This document shows positions 1-12,326 of a DNA stretch of 64,000 nt, in pieces. The translations under genes were made by a program, and so were the position numbers. The notes below the pieces were generated by a model. It was given only the letters and a program-made list of their open reading frames with translations. It searched no databases and had not been told where the DNA came from. Every line of letters starts with the position of its first letter. Position 1 is the stretch's first letter. Source of the stretch: Echinococcus granulosus (Eukaryota > Platyhelminthes > Cestoda > Cyclophyllidea > Taeniidae); the NCBI RefSeq assembly GCF_000524195.1, contig NW_020170454.1:124001-188000 (forward strand), given 5' to 3'.

Positions 1-1023
1 CTTCCAGATTAGACGATTTATTAGCCTAAAACAATAACCATAGGTCAATGCAGTTATAAGAAAAAAACACAAAAAGTACGGTATGATGGCTTTTGAGCCA
101 TTCACCATAAATGACAACTGACATTATCGACAGTTTTACCATGCCAAAGATAGTCCTTCTGCACCCATAAGTTGGAAAGCAGCTCAGAGAAAGGATTGCT
201 GCGAAGAATGCTAAAATGGCTAGGCTTCAAGGATATTCTACTCCTCAAAAAATGGAATAATCAAACCTTATCCACCCCCAAATCCATCTACTTTCCTATA
301 GTCCCGATATCGAGTCAACCATATGGCTAAAAAATGTTTGAGACCAAGAAAAATATCACAATTAAGTATATCTTCAACTTCTCGGGCTCTTCACTTTCCG
401 CGCCTTCGGTTGTCGTCTTCATACTATGGCGTTCTGCCCATACCCACAGCCTTCAGACCTCCATACACTGTTCATTTATCATCTTTCCTACCGCTACATT
501 GATGGAAGGGGTAAGCACATCCAAACTTGACTCCATCTCCTAGACAGCTAATATAAGCCTCTAAGTCTATGAAGATTCACAATGCAGGGGTCACTGAAGC
601 CATACCCACTTCCTACATTCAATCAACCTCTTCCGCTTCTTTTTCATTGCCAATAAGGAAGGTGACAACGACAGGAGCGACTTCGGCCTTACATTGTTTG
701 AAAACCCCGTTATGGATGTGTTGGTGGTATTTACAAGTAGGCAAGAAAGCGGTGCCGCTCCCACCTACCTCATAGCGGGAACAAGGCAGCCAGAATATTT
801 CGCTAATTGACATGACCCGATGGGGCCACTTTTGTAGTGCGTGCTTTATTAAATGCCGCTACTTTTAGTTAAATGCTTCTGCTAATAAGCTATTGGCAAT
901 ATGAAATGCAGCCGGTGTGGAGCATCGACACGCATCCAGCAAAACATGTATCAACAGCTCAGACATTGACGATTCAACTACTACTGCTATTAGTTAAGAA
1001 AGATTCCAAAGTCTCATACTTAC

Positions 1024-3506
1024 TCTAGATTCTTCAAGGAGTTCATTTAAAGCTAGGAAAACGGCAAGAGCAGGCAGATGCTGAATCCACGAAAGTAGAT
1101 GCGGTAGATAAAAGGACTGCCTTTCCCTGGAGAACGGTAAGTCAAGATGGGCTGTGAATAAGGCCGCACCACGAGGAGACAACCACTGATTGCCTCTTCG
1201 ACCTATGGAAAACACAGTACTCATTCGGGCAAGATATCAGAGGTTACCAACTCCTGCCGTTTGCATCGCTGAGACAAGCACCAAGCCGGAGTGTTTCGGC
1301 AACTTTGACAGAATTCTGAATTAGTCAGTGATTAGAGTAACGAATTACTTTTGAGAGATGGAGAAGTTCGAGGACATTTCTTCACTCCAGAAAGGATGAC
1401 GACCTAAGCGAGAAGTTTCCTTGAGGGAGGCGAAGTAGTCGGCAAACGAGAAAGCCACCTTGTTCGCATCTGCGGAAATAACCTCCACTTTCGAGGCAGT
1501 TGCATTTGCCAGAAGGCTGATGAGGCATTCGAGAATCTGAAGGCCGAAAATACCACCGTTAATAACCGCGTTTAAATAATGGCACACTCAGCAACATTCC
1601 AAACTGCCTAAACCTACACGCTCGAAGATTAATCGGGAATGCTATGCTTATCAAATTAAAAAATCTTCAAGAAGTTCTCCAACATTTAATCTTTTCAATT
1701 CTGCATACACATAACAGTGCCAATCTGACACATTTTCATTCTCCACTTATAACGATATTTCGGTATAACTAAACCATGCAAGAATGTCCTTTTCCCTTCA
1801 CATTAGTGTCGATACGCAACACCTTCAACTCACTAGAGATCAACACCTACCCATTTGCCGCTCATGGCAACGCTTAAGAGTAAGCAATTATTAAATGAAT
1901 TTCAACAACCTCCTATGTGTACAAAAAGTCAAAATGAAAGTAATCAAAGGGTCGGCACTCCCTATCGCTTGATATAGGTGATTAAGTCAATGAGACTCCT
2001 TTCGAATTCACTCAATGGAGAAGAGAATAAAACCAGACGAATCAACCCTAATGAAGGTAGCCCCAGTAACCAATTAGGAAGCAAAGGCAGCAGCCATAGG
2101 ACTATTGAGGACGAAGCTCAACTAGTGATCGAATGAGAACCAACCTCAGCGTCCGGTGAACCAGTTGGCTTGCAGGTATAGAGGGTAGTAGCTGAAGCAA
2201 GACTACTCTTTTCCGTATTTTGTGCACAGGAAATCCCGAGAAGGGCCAAAGCAGATGTGACCTCGTAGCGATCCCTCTAAAGACAGCACCACAATCGTCA
2301 AGCAGTCAGTCATCGAATTAAAAAAAAAACTAAGAATAGCCATAAAGGCAAATGGCTGCTAGAAGAAGAAGTTAGTGGTACCACACCACTATGCATATCA
2401 CGCTAGCAGTTCAGTATCCGTTAGTAATTCACATTTTTCAGGTCACCATATCTATTCTAGACTGCATTATATAGATTGGGATATCAGTCCTTCAAAATCT
2501 TCCCTGTTTCAATTATGTCAAGCTATGAGTGAGTAAGCTGATCGTATGTATACGAATGACTACAACTAAGGAACAGCCCAGTACTGCAACAAAAACATCA
2601 GAGCTTGGAAGGGATGGCTGTTGGGGAGATTAAAGGAACTGTAGCACAAACGACCAGGTGAATCTCAAATTATTCACAAAAAAATCATAAAATTTGGCTC
2701 GATCTCCCGAAAACCAACATCCACATATTCAATGTATTCACTCAGCCTTGAAAAGTGTATTATTCCAGTCAGTTATGCGATAAGTTACATATTAGGGATA
2801 ATCCAACTTCGAAGTAACCGAACCATATTTTACAATGCATGAAGAAAACACGAAACCCAACCTTAACAACGATCATTACAGGTGTTGCCTGTGCATTCAG
2901 CAAACACAGAAAACCATCCACGACTTTCCAAATCCACCCATTTGTTTCAGCCAAAAAATCGGGTGTTCTCGATGCAGATGAAATACTTTGCGGGCCGGGA
3001 GAATGACCACAATCATCGTTTAGAACAAGTAAAACCTTTCCACGGTGTTCAACGAGGTAATCATTAACCTACACAAAACAGCAATCATAAGAAAGATACA
3101 AATAAATAAATAAATTGACTGGATAGCCCTCATGCTGTATAAACATCCCACATAAAAGATTTCAAACATTAAACGCAAGATGTAACAAAATTAGATCACT
3201 TACCTTTGCGATTTCATCCCTTTCATTTCCGACAGATGACTTGTTCAAAATGATTAGGAGTTTAGTCGAATTTTGCCAGACATTAGACATCCAATCATTG
3301 TCACACAGAGCATACAGTGTATAGAGAGACGGATCCACAATAAACTTAAAGTTGTCAATTGCCTGTTTGTCAAAATTGCGACAAAAGATGTTCGGTGGCT
3401 TGATAAACAATCTTGAAGAGGGGTGAATGCTTTTGATAGAGTCCTTTTTCCAAGGGAAATCCTTTGTATCCAGGCATCGCCAACAACAACGCAATGTTTC
3501 TGCCAT
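1024..3506 (-). CDS. HLCS: Biotin--protein ligase (holocarboxylase synthetase), 5' part, runs off left edge
   Basis: The enzyme makes biotinyl-AMP and attaches biotin to carboxylases. Exons, in transcription order: 3204-3506, 2880-3068, 2145-2276, 1349-1536, 1248-1315, 1024-1202. All have GT/AG ends and agree in phase. The proposed ATG at 3506 has purine -3 and G +4. The N-terminal domain starts KPPNIF and contains VDPSLYTLYAL, like the vertebrate N-terminal region. Exon 3 carries RDRYEV (vertebrate FRRYEV). Exon 4 carries DYFASLKETSRLGR. Exons 5 and 6 join to give QTAGVGRRGNQWLSPRGAAL, the biotin/ATP-binding GxGRRGxxW loop. The intron at 1203-1247 is only 45 bases. Compared with the vertebrate enzyme, part of the region between exons 2 and 3 is missing, either lost or in an exon I missed. 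The KWPND motif and the C-terminus were not found in a clean form and probably lie left of base 1. A start further upstream is possible, because the frame stays open to 3611. Confidence 0.85.
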
Positions 3507-5640
3507 TCTACCTCTTTTCCAAGTTGTTACTAAGCCTCTAAAAGCACATCGAGCAGCCACCTTGTTATACTTGTAAAAAAAGGACAGTGAAAATCGCAGT
3601 GACAAGCACAAAGGTAAATTGCAGATTCAACACAAACTTGCTCAACAGATCGAACTTAATTAATAAAGTTACCGTATTAACTCACCGAAAAGCATGCTTT
3701 TACATTTAACAAATGGAATAATATGGTCAGGTTTTCAGAATAACTAACGGCAAATACCCAGCTGGAAGTCTAGCAGCCATGTGCGCCTTCAAATAACCAC
3801 GGAGACCTTGACCTGATCTCCAGGCCCAGCTTTCAAAGTCCGCTCGTCCACTGGGATATCCCAGCTCCCATCAGCCTCTTCGGAAAATTAAAACTACTTA
3901 ACTTATATCAATTTTAGCCATGAAAAGGTTTTTTGTCAAAATATCTAACATAAAACGAAAGTGGTTCATTTGCACAGAATTGAATGGAATTAAAGTGGCT
4001 TCTATCAAAACCCGCAAATAAGAGGAAGTACAGAGACCACACCAACCAAACTGACATAAAGTTAAAATATGCTCTCTAACCTTGTCTGACTGCTCCAAAC
4101 AAAAAACGGTGCTAATTTCAGAGTTTTAATGTTTTCTTGGTAGAAATTGTATTGAACTCCATTCACCAACCAGTGCAAACACATTCTAAGTAAATATGCG
4201 CTAAAACGTAAACACGTACTTAAATCGTGAACCTACGTAATTTAATAATGTGGTTCAAGGAAATTCCTTCTTTTATTTGCTCTGAAAATCTACCGAACTG
4301 TTCAATGTGTGGCTGCCTACTTTAGCTATTTGCTCTCATCCAGCTTACCATCTCATTCCACGGCCCTAGTGTCGCCATAAGCCAAAGTATACTGCTGGCA
4401 CATTTAGTACTAACGGAGAAAAGCTGGAAAGTCACTAGTATAATCCGAAGGATATGCCGCTGGGTGCAAATGCAATCTGTGCGGACTGAAGATTTCTTTT
4501 TACTAAACACATATTTAGGCAAAGCACCAGACTACCATACTTACGGTAAATAGCAAGCAGTCTAAACTAATTATGCATTAAGCTATAACTCTTCAACTAG
4601 CCCTTGTTAAAATCATTACGACATATCATTCAAGAAGAAGAGTTCATTATGAATTTGCAGAGTAAGTGACAAGCTGTAATTTTGGGCTGGTGCCTATAAC
4701 ACTTGTCAGTGCCATAACTGCCAGTGACAGAAGACCTTGAGGAGTTTAAATTGCATACAAGCCAATGCTGCTGTAAAACACAGTCTCCTTTGCCTTGGAT
4801 GGTTATCCCCACCCCTTCTTCCGTTACCTTACTCTTTTCATTTTCACAAGGTAGTCGATATCTTTAAGTGTCTCTCATGAGTCAGGAACTGTTTCAACGG
4901 AATTTTATAAAGGATACGAGTCGATTGTTTCTGAAGTCAGCGGTCTGATACGCATATATAATCAGGACAAACGTTACATCGCTCGTTTTCAGAGAATTCT
5001 CGAGTTGCTACAATATTTTATCAGACGAATCGTATCTGGACAGGCGATGGTGAACTATGTGGAAGTGTTGATGCAGGTGTTCATCACAGATGGTCTGTTG
5101 GCCTAAAAAAATATTGCAATTTTTGAACGCATCAATTCCATTTTTCGCATTTTACATTTCCCAAACCCAATAGGAAATGCACTCGCATTTCGTCTTAACT
5201 ACGTCAAACAAGCACCTGATTGTAAACATGAATACCTCTGTTCTTCTAACATTACTTCCACAGCATGAAATAAATGATGGGAAAGCCTTTTTGACCGTAC
5301 TTTAACAATATAGACGATTAGACCATCAGCACCAGCACCCTGGTTAGTGCACTTTCCTGAAAATGGAGCAATATCTCACTACTGAAATCAAACACATTTT
5401 TAATATCTTTGGTCCTCTAAAATGGCTAAATTCTGACTGAAATTTACTGCAGTGAGGTTCTATTCGGCTTTTGCTTTTTTAGTCCCAAAAGGACCAAAAA
5501 CGGTTTTTAAAAATACAGCAAATTATAACTTGCAAGCCCTATTACCTTGCAGAATTTTATTCCAAACAAACTATTTCAAAATTTGACGACAATTTTAACT
5601 TACGATTCTCCAAATTCATCGATTTTTCGACTCCGCGAGG
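3507..5640. other. Intergenic stretch between HLCS and the transposase-derived gene
   Basis: The upstream flank of HLCS should lie here because that gene is transcribed leftward. I see only short open frames without splice sites, codon bias or recognisable motifs, and no clear TATA or repeat unit. Confidence 0.4.
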
Positions 5641-5699
5641 CATCAAATTCAGCTATTTTCACGCTCATGGACACGCACATGCACGCACGCACATTAGAG

Positions 5700-5750
5700 C
5701 CAACCAATGAGAGGAGAGCTCTATGCTTAACATTGCCTACCAATCGGAGC
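5700..5750 (+). promoter_or_regulatory. Two CCAAT boxes upstream of the transposase-derived gene
   Basis: CCAAT occurs at 5704-5708 and 5740-5744, about 100-140 bases before the ATG at 5842, in a stretch richer in GC than the flanks. Paired CCAAT boxes at this distance are common in animal promoters, so this is a reasonable proximal promoter. No TATA box was seen. The assignment is inferred from position and motif only. Confidence 0.3.
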
Positions 5751-5841
5751 ACGAGCAAAATCAATGCCGCTTCAAAACACGCTGGTGGACGAGTGAGCGA
5801 ACAAGCGAAAAATGTGGACAAAATTTTCGTCCAAGTAAGGG

Positions 5842-7135
5842 ATGAAAGAGGGACTCGCGACTTCTCAAACAGCCACACGACGGTACCCCAAGTATATGAG
5901 AGAGGAGATTGTGAGTTGGGCGAGAGAGGGCAAGAATTGGTCCCAAAGAGCGAAAGAACTCGGTATTAGGCACCAGTCCGCCTACTATTGGGTTTCCTCT
6001 GCTCACAAAAGGCCACCACAGGAGACAAAGCCAAAGCCCAAAAAGCCACGAGGACGATCCACATCGAGCCAGGTGAATTCCAAGGTGGTAGAGTTTGTGT
6101 GTAGTCTCTACGAGGCGGATCCGAAGATGACACCGGCTCAGATATGTCTGCGGCTGCAAGGCGAGATGTCTGTGACAGTCGCCCAGTCAACTGCTCACAA
6201 GTATCTGCGGGGAATGGTGTTCACACGCAGCAGAATACCTCCACCCGACCACACCTCTCTGGAAGCTAGGGAGGAGACACGAAAATACATCTCTGCTATC
6301 TCAAGCTATATGGAACAGGGAAAAGAAATTATTTGGCTTGGTGAGCAGTCTTTTTGACATTTTACAAAAAAATTTGAGCAATAGCTTTCGCAGACAGCAA
6401 TATTTAGACTCTTCTCACGGCATCCCACTTATTTATTTTAAAATAAAATAAGAACAAGTAGCATTGGTTTGATGGATTAGCCAAAGCTCATGTCGAATGG
6501 GTTCCTCTAAGCTGAAGCTATAAAGTGATTTGTTGAAGAGATGTAAACGCTCTCTAGGTAGAACAATATTCAACCTCCACACACGTAAATCCGTCTCGCG
6601 GTTGCAGGAACTGCACATTCACAGTCTGGCAGCAATTTCATCCAACCTCGGTCTCCTCCACGCCTCCTTTAAACGCGGTCCTTACACCAAGCACGACCAG
6701 GAGATCTGGATCCACCAGCATCTGCAACCCGAGCTACTGTCAGATGCAGTACTTGTTTCAGACGCCTTCGAAAACACTGATGCCCCCACCACGGCATCAG
6801 TGCCGAGACGCCTGCAACTAGCACCCCTCCATACCGAGCGTCTTAACCCCTGCGAGGCCTACTGGACCAAGGTCACGGAGAAGGTGAAGACCCGTCTGCT
6901 CTCTGGGGAAGCTCATCTACCCGCTGACAGTGCAACGGATGAGAACCAGCGACTGGGATGTCTAGAGCGTCTTCTCACTGACGCCATGGCAACCGTAGCT
7001 GTTTGTAATACCATCTACGAAGAGGATGGCGAGGGAGAGGAGGAGGATGTATGTGACAAGGCTGTTCGTGACTCCATTGAATGCCTTACCGACGTCCTTC
7101 AACTTGTCACGGGGCTTAAAGCTGAACAATCTTGA
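5842..7135 (+). CDS. Tc1/mariner-type transposase-derived protein, probably domesticated
   Basis: Two exons, 5842-6340 and 6558-7135, join in phase (G|GT) to give 358 residues. The donor is GTGAGC, and the acceptor is CTCTAG preceded by pyrimidines. Residues 14-60 form a helix-turn-helix (RRYPKYMREEIVSWAREGKN), followed by a basic Pro/Lys-rich linker and a second helix-turn-helix to about residue 135. The DDE_3-like catalytic fold follows: GKEIIWL at the junction, LHIHSLAAIS, VLVSDAFENTD (second Asp) and ERLNPCEAYW (third acidic residue). The usual WLDE motif, which holds the first catalytic Asp, reads WLGR after splicing. A Glu/Asp-rich patch lies near the C-terminus. Full length, an intron and no stop codons argue against a decaying copy. 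I saw no terminal inverted repeats. Loss of the first Asp suggests a DNA-binding role without transposition. A wrongly placed splice junction is the main alternative. Confidence 0.8.
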
Positions 7136-7320
7136 CTCCTTGCTCTAAATGTCATGTACATACATCATTTATACTTCATTAATTCACAAAAGTTCATATA
7201 AATCTACCTGTTTTTTCGTTTGGTTTAAAATATTTTTCCTAGGGAAGGGTCACTCATTAGCACTCCAGTACATAAATGCAGGACTGCGACAATAGCAGTC
7301 CCTTTCCACATGTCATCAAA

Positions 7321-7390
7321 ATGACAAGTAGAGCCAAAATAGTCGGCTTGTTGTTGCTAGCTTCATTTACTGGGGTGATTTGGACCGTTA
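7321..7390 (+). CDS. Possible first exon of a small membrane-anchored protein (PET117-like?)
   Basis: An ATG at 7321 (AAA before it) opens 23 codons starting MTSRAKIVGLLLLASFTGV, then a strong GTGAGT donor at 7391. The short polar start with a Lys, followed by one hydrophobic segment, resembles the N-terminus of PET117, a cytochrome oxidase assembly factor. I could not find a second exon with the conserved RDIERQ-type motif downstream, so both the gene and the name are tentative. It lies 185 bases after the transposase-derived gene on the same strand. Confidence 0.25.
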
Positions 7391-8787
7391 GTGAGTGACT
7401 TAATAGCGAGACCAAAGATTTTCCTTATGATTGGTGTCAGAAACAGGATTGAGTCGGATTGTGCCTTGAAAGATTGCATACCCTTTATACTTCTCTGTCC
7501 CATTCAGTTATCATATTTAATATCTCCTCTTTTCTTTTCGCGGTTCCTGAAAAATCTGTCTCACCGTGGAGGAGAGAGTAGATTTACCGAGCGGAGTTCC
7601 GCCGACGATTGAGTGGGCCGCATTCGTCAGTGTGTAGATGCAGCAGCACATGAAATTCCCAAATTACGTCTCTCTTCTAATAATCCGTGGTGAAACCTAG
7701 GACTCACAGTTACAGATGACACCAGTATTTGATTGTGATTTCCACACAGTGACATGGAATTTCATTTGTCTGACTTGGGGATGCGGAGGGAGGCTGTTTG
7801 CTTTCCACCTTAAAATGGTATGCCACACAACCACTTCAAGCACTCCACATGGTTTGCATGGAGACACAGGGGGAATATGTGACCCTACTGGTCATAATCT
7901 CCACCCAATGCTTCAGCCCAGGTAAGTTTAAATTTACTCCCGCAATTCAACCCTGCCACGAAATAACGTCTGTACCTTAGCCTGCATCCTGTCGAGTAAT
8001 CGGGGAACAAGAACCTCAACACAGGCTTCTTCAGTTGGCCGTCAGTATGATTAAGCTGAATTTGCGGTTCGTCCACACATGACTGTTAGCTGACTACTGA
8101 ATTTAGGGTATTTTGATTGACGTTGGCTTTACATGATAACATTGCACATTTGAAGTCGGTGGCAAGTGGTATTGGCCAATCAGGAGGTAAAGCGTGAGAG
8201 CGCAAATTTCGAAACTTTCCAGACCGCTCAAGACTTCGGTATTAAAAAATGAGGCAAAAAATTAATTAAGATGACGATAGTACTTGCGAGGATACTACTG
8301 ATATCACCCAGTACCGTATCTTTGTCCTGTACTTTGAGAAGATATTTCTCACTTGTCACTTGTTGATGATCTTGTGTAGTTAGCTGTCTGGGTGCTGCCT
8401 TCCTGCTCTGACTACAATCTGAGTGATGTGATTTCCTCTCTTTTTCCTAACAGAAGACAAAACTTAGTCCCATGAAACAAATTCTTGCGCCTCACCATCT
8501 CCTATGCACATCCCTTTTCACTCACCCTTTGTACAATTTCCTAGAGAACTAGTTTTCTTTAATCTAAGCTTCTTTCTAACAGACGACCTATTTTTAACAC
8601 TGTATAATTGCATCTTTGGAGCAGGGCATGATTTGCATGTGTTGAACTATTGTAAGAAAAGGAGTTTTTTGATCGTGAAAAGGAATAAATATGATGGCTA
8701 GATTGGCAAGGAAGGGCCAATAGGGTTCGAAAAAAACATCCAAATAGTTTAGTTAAGTTGCATTGATTAACGTCTACTGACCATTCA
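7391..8787. other. Stretch without a supported gene
   Basis: Two exon-like pieces occur on the plus strand, one ending before GTATGC near 7817 and one ending before GTAAGT near 7921, but their phases do not join into an open protein. Nothing else was recognised. Confidence 0.3.
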
Positions 8788-9842
8788 ATTGCAACACTCA
8801 GTTGGTTGCTTGACAATAGGTTTTAGTAAGGGAACACTTGCGGGCTCCACCATTGTACCTCTATCGGATGGCCTGGCATCCGGGCCATGCCAATACGTCG
8901 ACAACAAATATTCTATCAGAGTATTGTGTCTTGTTCCGTCTTTAGGGAAGTCTCGGAATGGAATTCCCAAATGGTCCATGACCAAACAACCAATTAAATT
9001 TTAAACAGCCCCTCGCCTTCTTTAAGCGTCGGACCTGACGCTCTCCTTGGTCAACCTCCCGCGTCAGCCGTCCGAATGTAATAGCCAGTCATCAAATTTT
9101 CACACAGTTGAGGTGATACGTGGCCACAACGTCGCTGATCCCTCTTAGCAATTCTACTGCATCTGGAGTTTCGTCTTCTATGACAAGTATATTGGGAAAA
9201 GTGGGACGAGGAATAGTGCTGACCATCAAGCGTCTCCATCGCTAGATGTACGAACACTGACCCAAGAGTGGAGCCGTGTAACATAGGTCGAGTTTAAGCC
9301 CAGTTATTTTAGGGATAATATTTCACGTTTATTTCTTCTTGCCACTTTATTCTCATTTCAGTGCTGCCTACCCGTATATTTATCTAGTTTCCATCCTGCT
9401 GGTAGATAAGTGGAGGAGGTATGGCGTGTTCATATAATTAACACCTACATGCAGGTACGGTAGCCAGCTCCGTGACCAACTTTTCCAGGTGATTCACGGC
9501 TACTGTCACTTGGGTTAGTAATAGCTTTCTCTTAAGTGTTGTCACAGGTTCCTCCACCCGCAGCGCAAGCAATTGTTTCCGTAGCGTTACGAGTTACCAT
9601 CAAGCAGTAGAAATCAGAAGTGTTGTCTTTAAAAAAGGGTTTACTTTCCACTGCCACCAATTCAGGGCCTTAAAACTTCCCCAATGCCGAAAGAAGGAAT
9701 GATACTCTGGCATGATATCTACTGTCGACATGCAAAAGGGCTTGGGACTATTAACGTGGAATGGAGGCAAGTCTGCCCCTGCAGAAGTACAGTAGCGGAG
9801 CGCCTCAGTAACCCACTACCTTAACTGATCGAAGGTTAAACA
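8788..9842 (-). mobile_element. TRIM-like retroelement, copy in minus orientation
   Basis: Read on the minus strand, a repeat-like start (TGTTTAACC) lies at about 9842. A conserved inner block at about 9310-9455 contains a TATA-like ATAAATATA and TGAAATGAGAATAAAGTGGC. Further on come GGAGGTTGACCAAGGAGAG and a purine tract (complement of about 9008-9022), immediately followed by TGTTTAAAATTT at 9007, the start of the second terminal repeat. The order matches the plus-strand copy at 16.2-17.3 kb. There is no coding capacity. About 1 kb with long terminal-like repeats, a polypurine tract and no proteins is the layout of a terminal-repeat retrotransposon in miniature. The terminal repeats are strongly diverged, so the copy is old and its ends are approximate. 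Confidence 0.5.
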
Positions 9843-12144
9843 ATTTGCCAAAATATTGCGCTCATACTAGCAAATTGGCTACTTTTGATTTGGCAAATAG
9901 AAAGAAGCATTCCATGTATGAATAACCACTACGTTTATACCTTTGGCCGTATCTGGTGAGAAATGATGCAAACTGATCCCACATGATTGACCAAAAAGCA
10001 CCCTTTGCTTAAACCGAAATAGCTGTCACTCCATCACTGGAATCAGTAAAATAAAGGAATGAAAGCTGGGATACCAATTATAATTCTACTTCTAAATTAT
10101 TCTAAGGAGGTGGAAATGCACTGCCTTTCTACTTCGCAAAATCAAACGATAACCAGCAACGATGGCATTTTGTAGGCCATCCTCCCGTCGCAAGGAAGCT
10201 AACCTAAAAGCGGAGCCATTGAATAAAACAAGGGATAAAAAATTATTTTTCGGTGACTCGCATAAGAAAATGTGAATTTGGGGTGATGCAAGGTATAATC
10301 AACAATGCGTCAGAAACGTAGAGAATTGAATGGACATGCTTTGAATGGTCGGGCAAAGATTTTTTGCTGTCACTACTACTGTTTGAAAGTAGCGCTGCAG
10401 ACAATTCAATGAGCTACTGCGAGCACATTTCGTAAGCCAACCCTTTTGACAGGAGTAATCACCTAATAGCGAAAAGCGAAGATACTGCACCTTCAAATCG
10501 TAATCTTGACTTACTGGCTTTAGAGGAGCTGCATTGCAGATTGCTCTTCGCAGTTGATTTAGATCACGAAAATCTAGTCGAAATGGAAGAGTATGCCAAG
10601 GTTCGAGATGACTCTAGAAGGCCCTTCATTGGATCTAGCCGCCCATAGTCAGTGGCATCCCTCCGTGACTTTTTGACGAAGTTATTGGCCGTCATGCAAA
10701 TGACTTAGTTATTGCGTTTGAGAAGTAAGTCGAGGGGACTGACAACGGCGTTTGAGGTCACCAGTAGGAGACTGATGTTAAACCGCAATAAACACCACTC
10801 CATTTCTGTTTTGTCCAAATGAATGAAACATTGAGCAAATGTTTCCTATCCTTATGCTTTTAATCAACTGGTGCCTCGTTGGTGCTATCTTTATGCATCT
10901 GTAAGAATAACATCTGGTGAGGCGATGCTGGCAACCCAGTGGAATGGCTTTTACTGGCAATCCAAAGTATCCGCAAAAGTCTAGGCAACTAACTGAGTAG
11001 CATCGATGCGGTAAAGAAGCGAAAACTGAGGAAATATGCTTCAGAACTGGCCTGTCATACGCAAATTTTCCTAAAATTATGTATGACATGAAAGTTTCTA
11101 TCGTTGACAAAGCAGGACATTGGTCAACCCTCACCCTTGCATCAAGTCCAGTGTCAGGATCTCCTAAAAATCGGACACCCTAGAAACAAAAGCTATTCAT
11201 TTTCCGCCACTTAAAGACCATCCAACATCTTTTTATATCCGCGACACGCGAATCAGTGCAGCCATTAATCAAAAAATGAAAAAAAAAACACAACTGTCAC
11301 ATATGTGTGACGCTAGGGATAAACCCAGTAATCCAGTCCACTTTAACTCTAATTTCGATTTAAATATTTTATTTAATTTGCAAAATTGTAGCATATTATT
11401 TTTTCTTAGGATTATATAGCTACTTGATCGACTTCTGTCTTTTAGGTGGCGTGAAGTGCCCAGACTACTGTATTGGCGCGACTACTCCTGCACGTTGACA
11501 GCACGGCGACAGTGTTGCACCTTGACACCTGATTTAATTATGCATAACACTAGGCACCATTTTGCAGCCACCTTAATGCTGGTATCCCAAGTCTGGTCAT
11601 GTCACCTCTGCCTGCTGTTGCCCAGAGCCTCAGTATTTGCATAACCAACTCGTCTAATTTATAAACACAAAAACGCAATTTGAAGTAACCAAGGTCCTTT
11701 AGTATAATAAATTGTTACTTAAAGACGTCACTGAGCAACTAAATTATTTTATGCCGATAATTCTTAGACAATATAGACTGTGAACACTTGGAAACGTTAG
11801 TGCTTCTCAGCGTAGTGATAGCTTCGTTGGACGGATCGTTGTAGCCATCTTCCATTCAGCCTACATACTGGTGGCATGTAAGCTCTGTCGTCCACACTAT
11901 CGAGGCCGTGAATCTGATAGTCTTTGTGCCCCCTTGTGATACAAGTGTGTATAGAATTGCAGGCCTTACAGCGCCTTTGAGAAGTACCGGAGGGCAGGGC
12001 GGGGAGAAGAGGAGTGAGAAGGTCTTCAATATCCACTGAATTTCACTTTTCTTTTTTAACAAAATAGTGTTTCCGTATGTACACAAGTACGTGAAGCAGA
12101 ATGGGTAAAATCGTTTTCCATGTAAATCAGGAATGATAAATGCA
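9843..12144. other. Intergenic stretch left of the RGS gene
   Basis: Only short random-looking open frames occur here. I see no splice-bounded coding exon, RNA gene or repeat array that I can support. Confidence 0.35.
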
Positions 12145-12150
12145 TTTATT
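12145..12150 (-). terminator. Polyadenylation signal AATAAA of the RGS gene
   Basis: TTTATT on the plus strand reads AATAAA on the minus strand, 177 bases after the RGS stop codon. It is the natural candidate for 3'-end formation and would place the GAG-repeat in the 3' untranslated region. Confidence 0.45.
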
Positions 12151-12179
12151 TACATTGAGGTGGAGGACCACGCATACCT

Positions 12180-12226
12180 CACTCCTCCTCCTCCTCCTCC
12201 TCCTTCTCCTCTTTTCCCTCCTCACA
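12180..12226 (+). repeat. CTC/GAG trinucleotide-rich tract
   Basis: The plus strand reads (CTC)n interrupted by TTC and TTTTCC. On the transcribed minus strand it is GAG-rich and falls in the inferred 3' untranslated region of the RGS gene. It produces long Arg or Leu runs in false frames. Confidence 0.75.
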
Positions 12227-12326
12227 GTCCCGATTTGGTCACTTTTATGGAGACAATCCTTAAATCGCCAAAGCCAACACAATGGCTGTGCTTTGACCTT
12301 GTACACCAGTCCAGTGCCGATGGAGG

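Noticed and set aside
2400..2560. EDFEGLISQS frame resembling vertebrate HLCS PEDFNLLKSSN
   Set aside because: No donor follows before the stop, so it cannot be joined to the next HLCS exon.
5547..5969. A 140-codon open frame overlapping the start of the transposase-derived gene
   Set aside because: It is in a different frame from the recognised helix-turn-helix, has no motif of its own, and spans the CCAAT-box region. It is a shadow.
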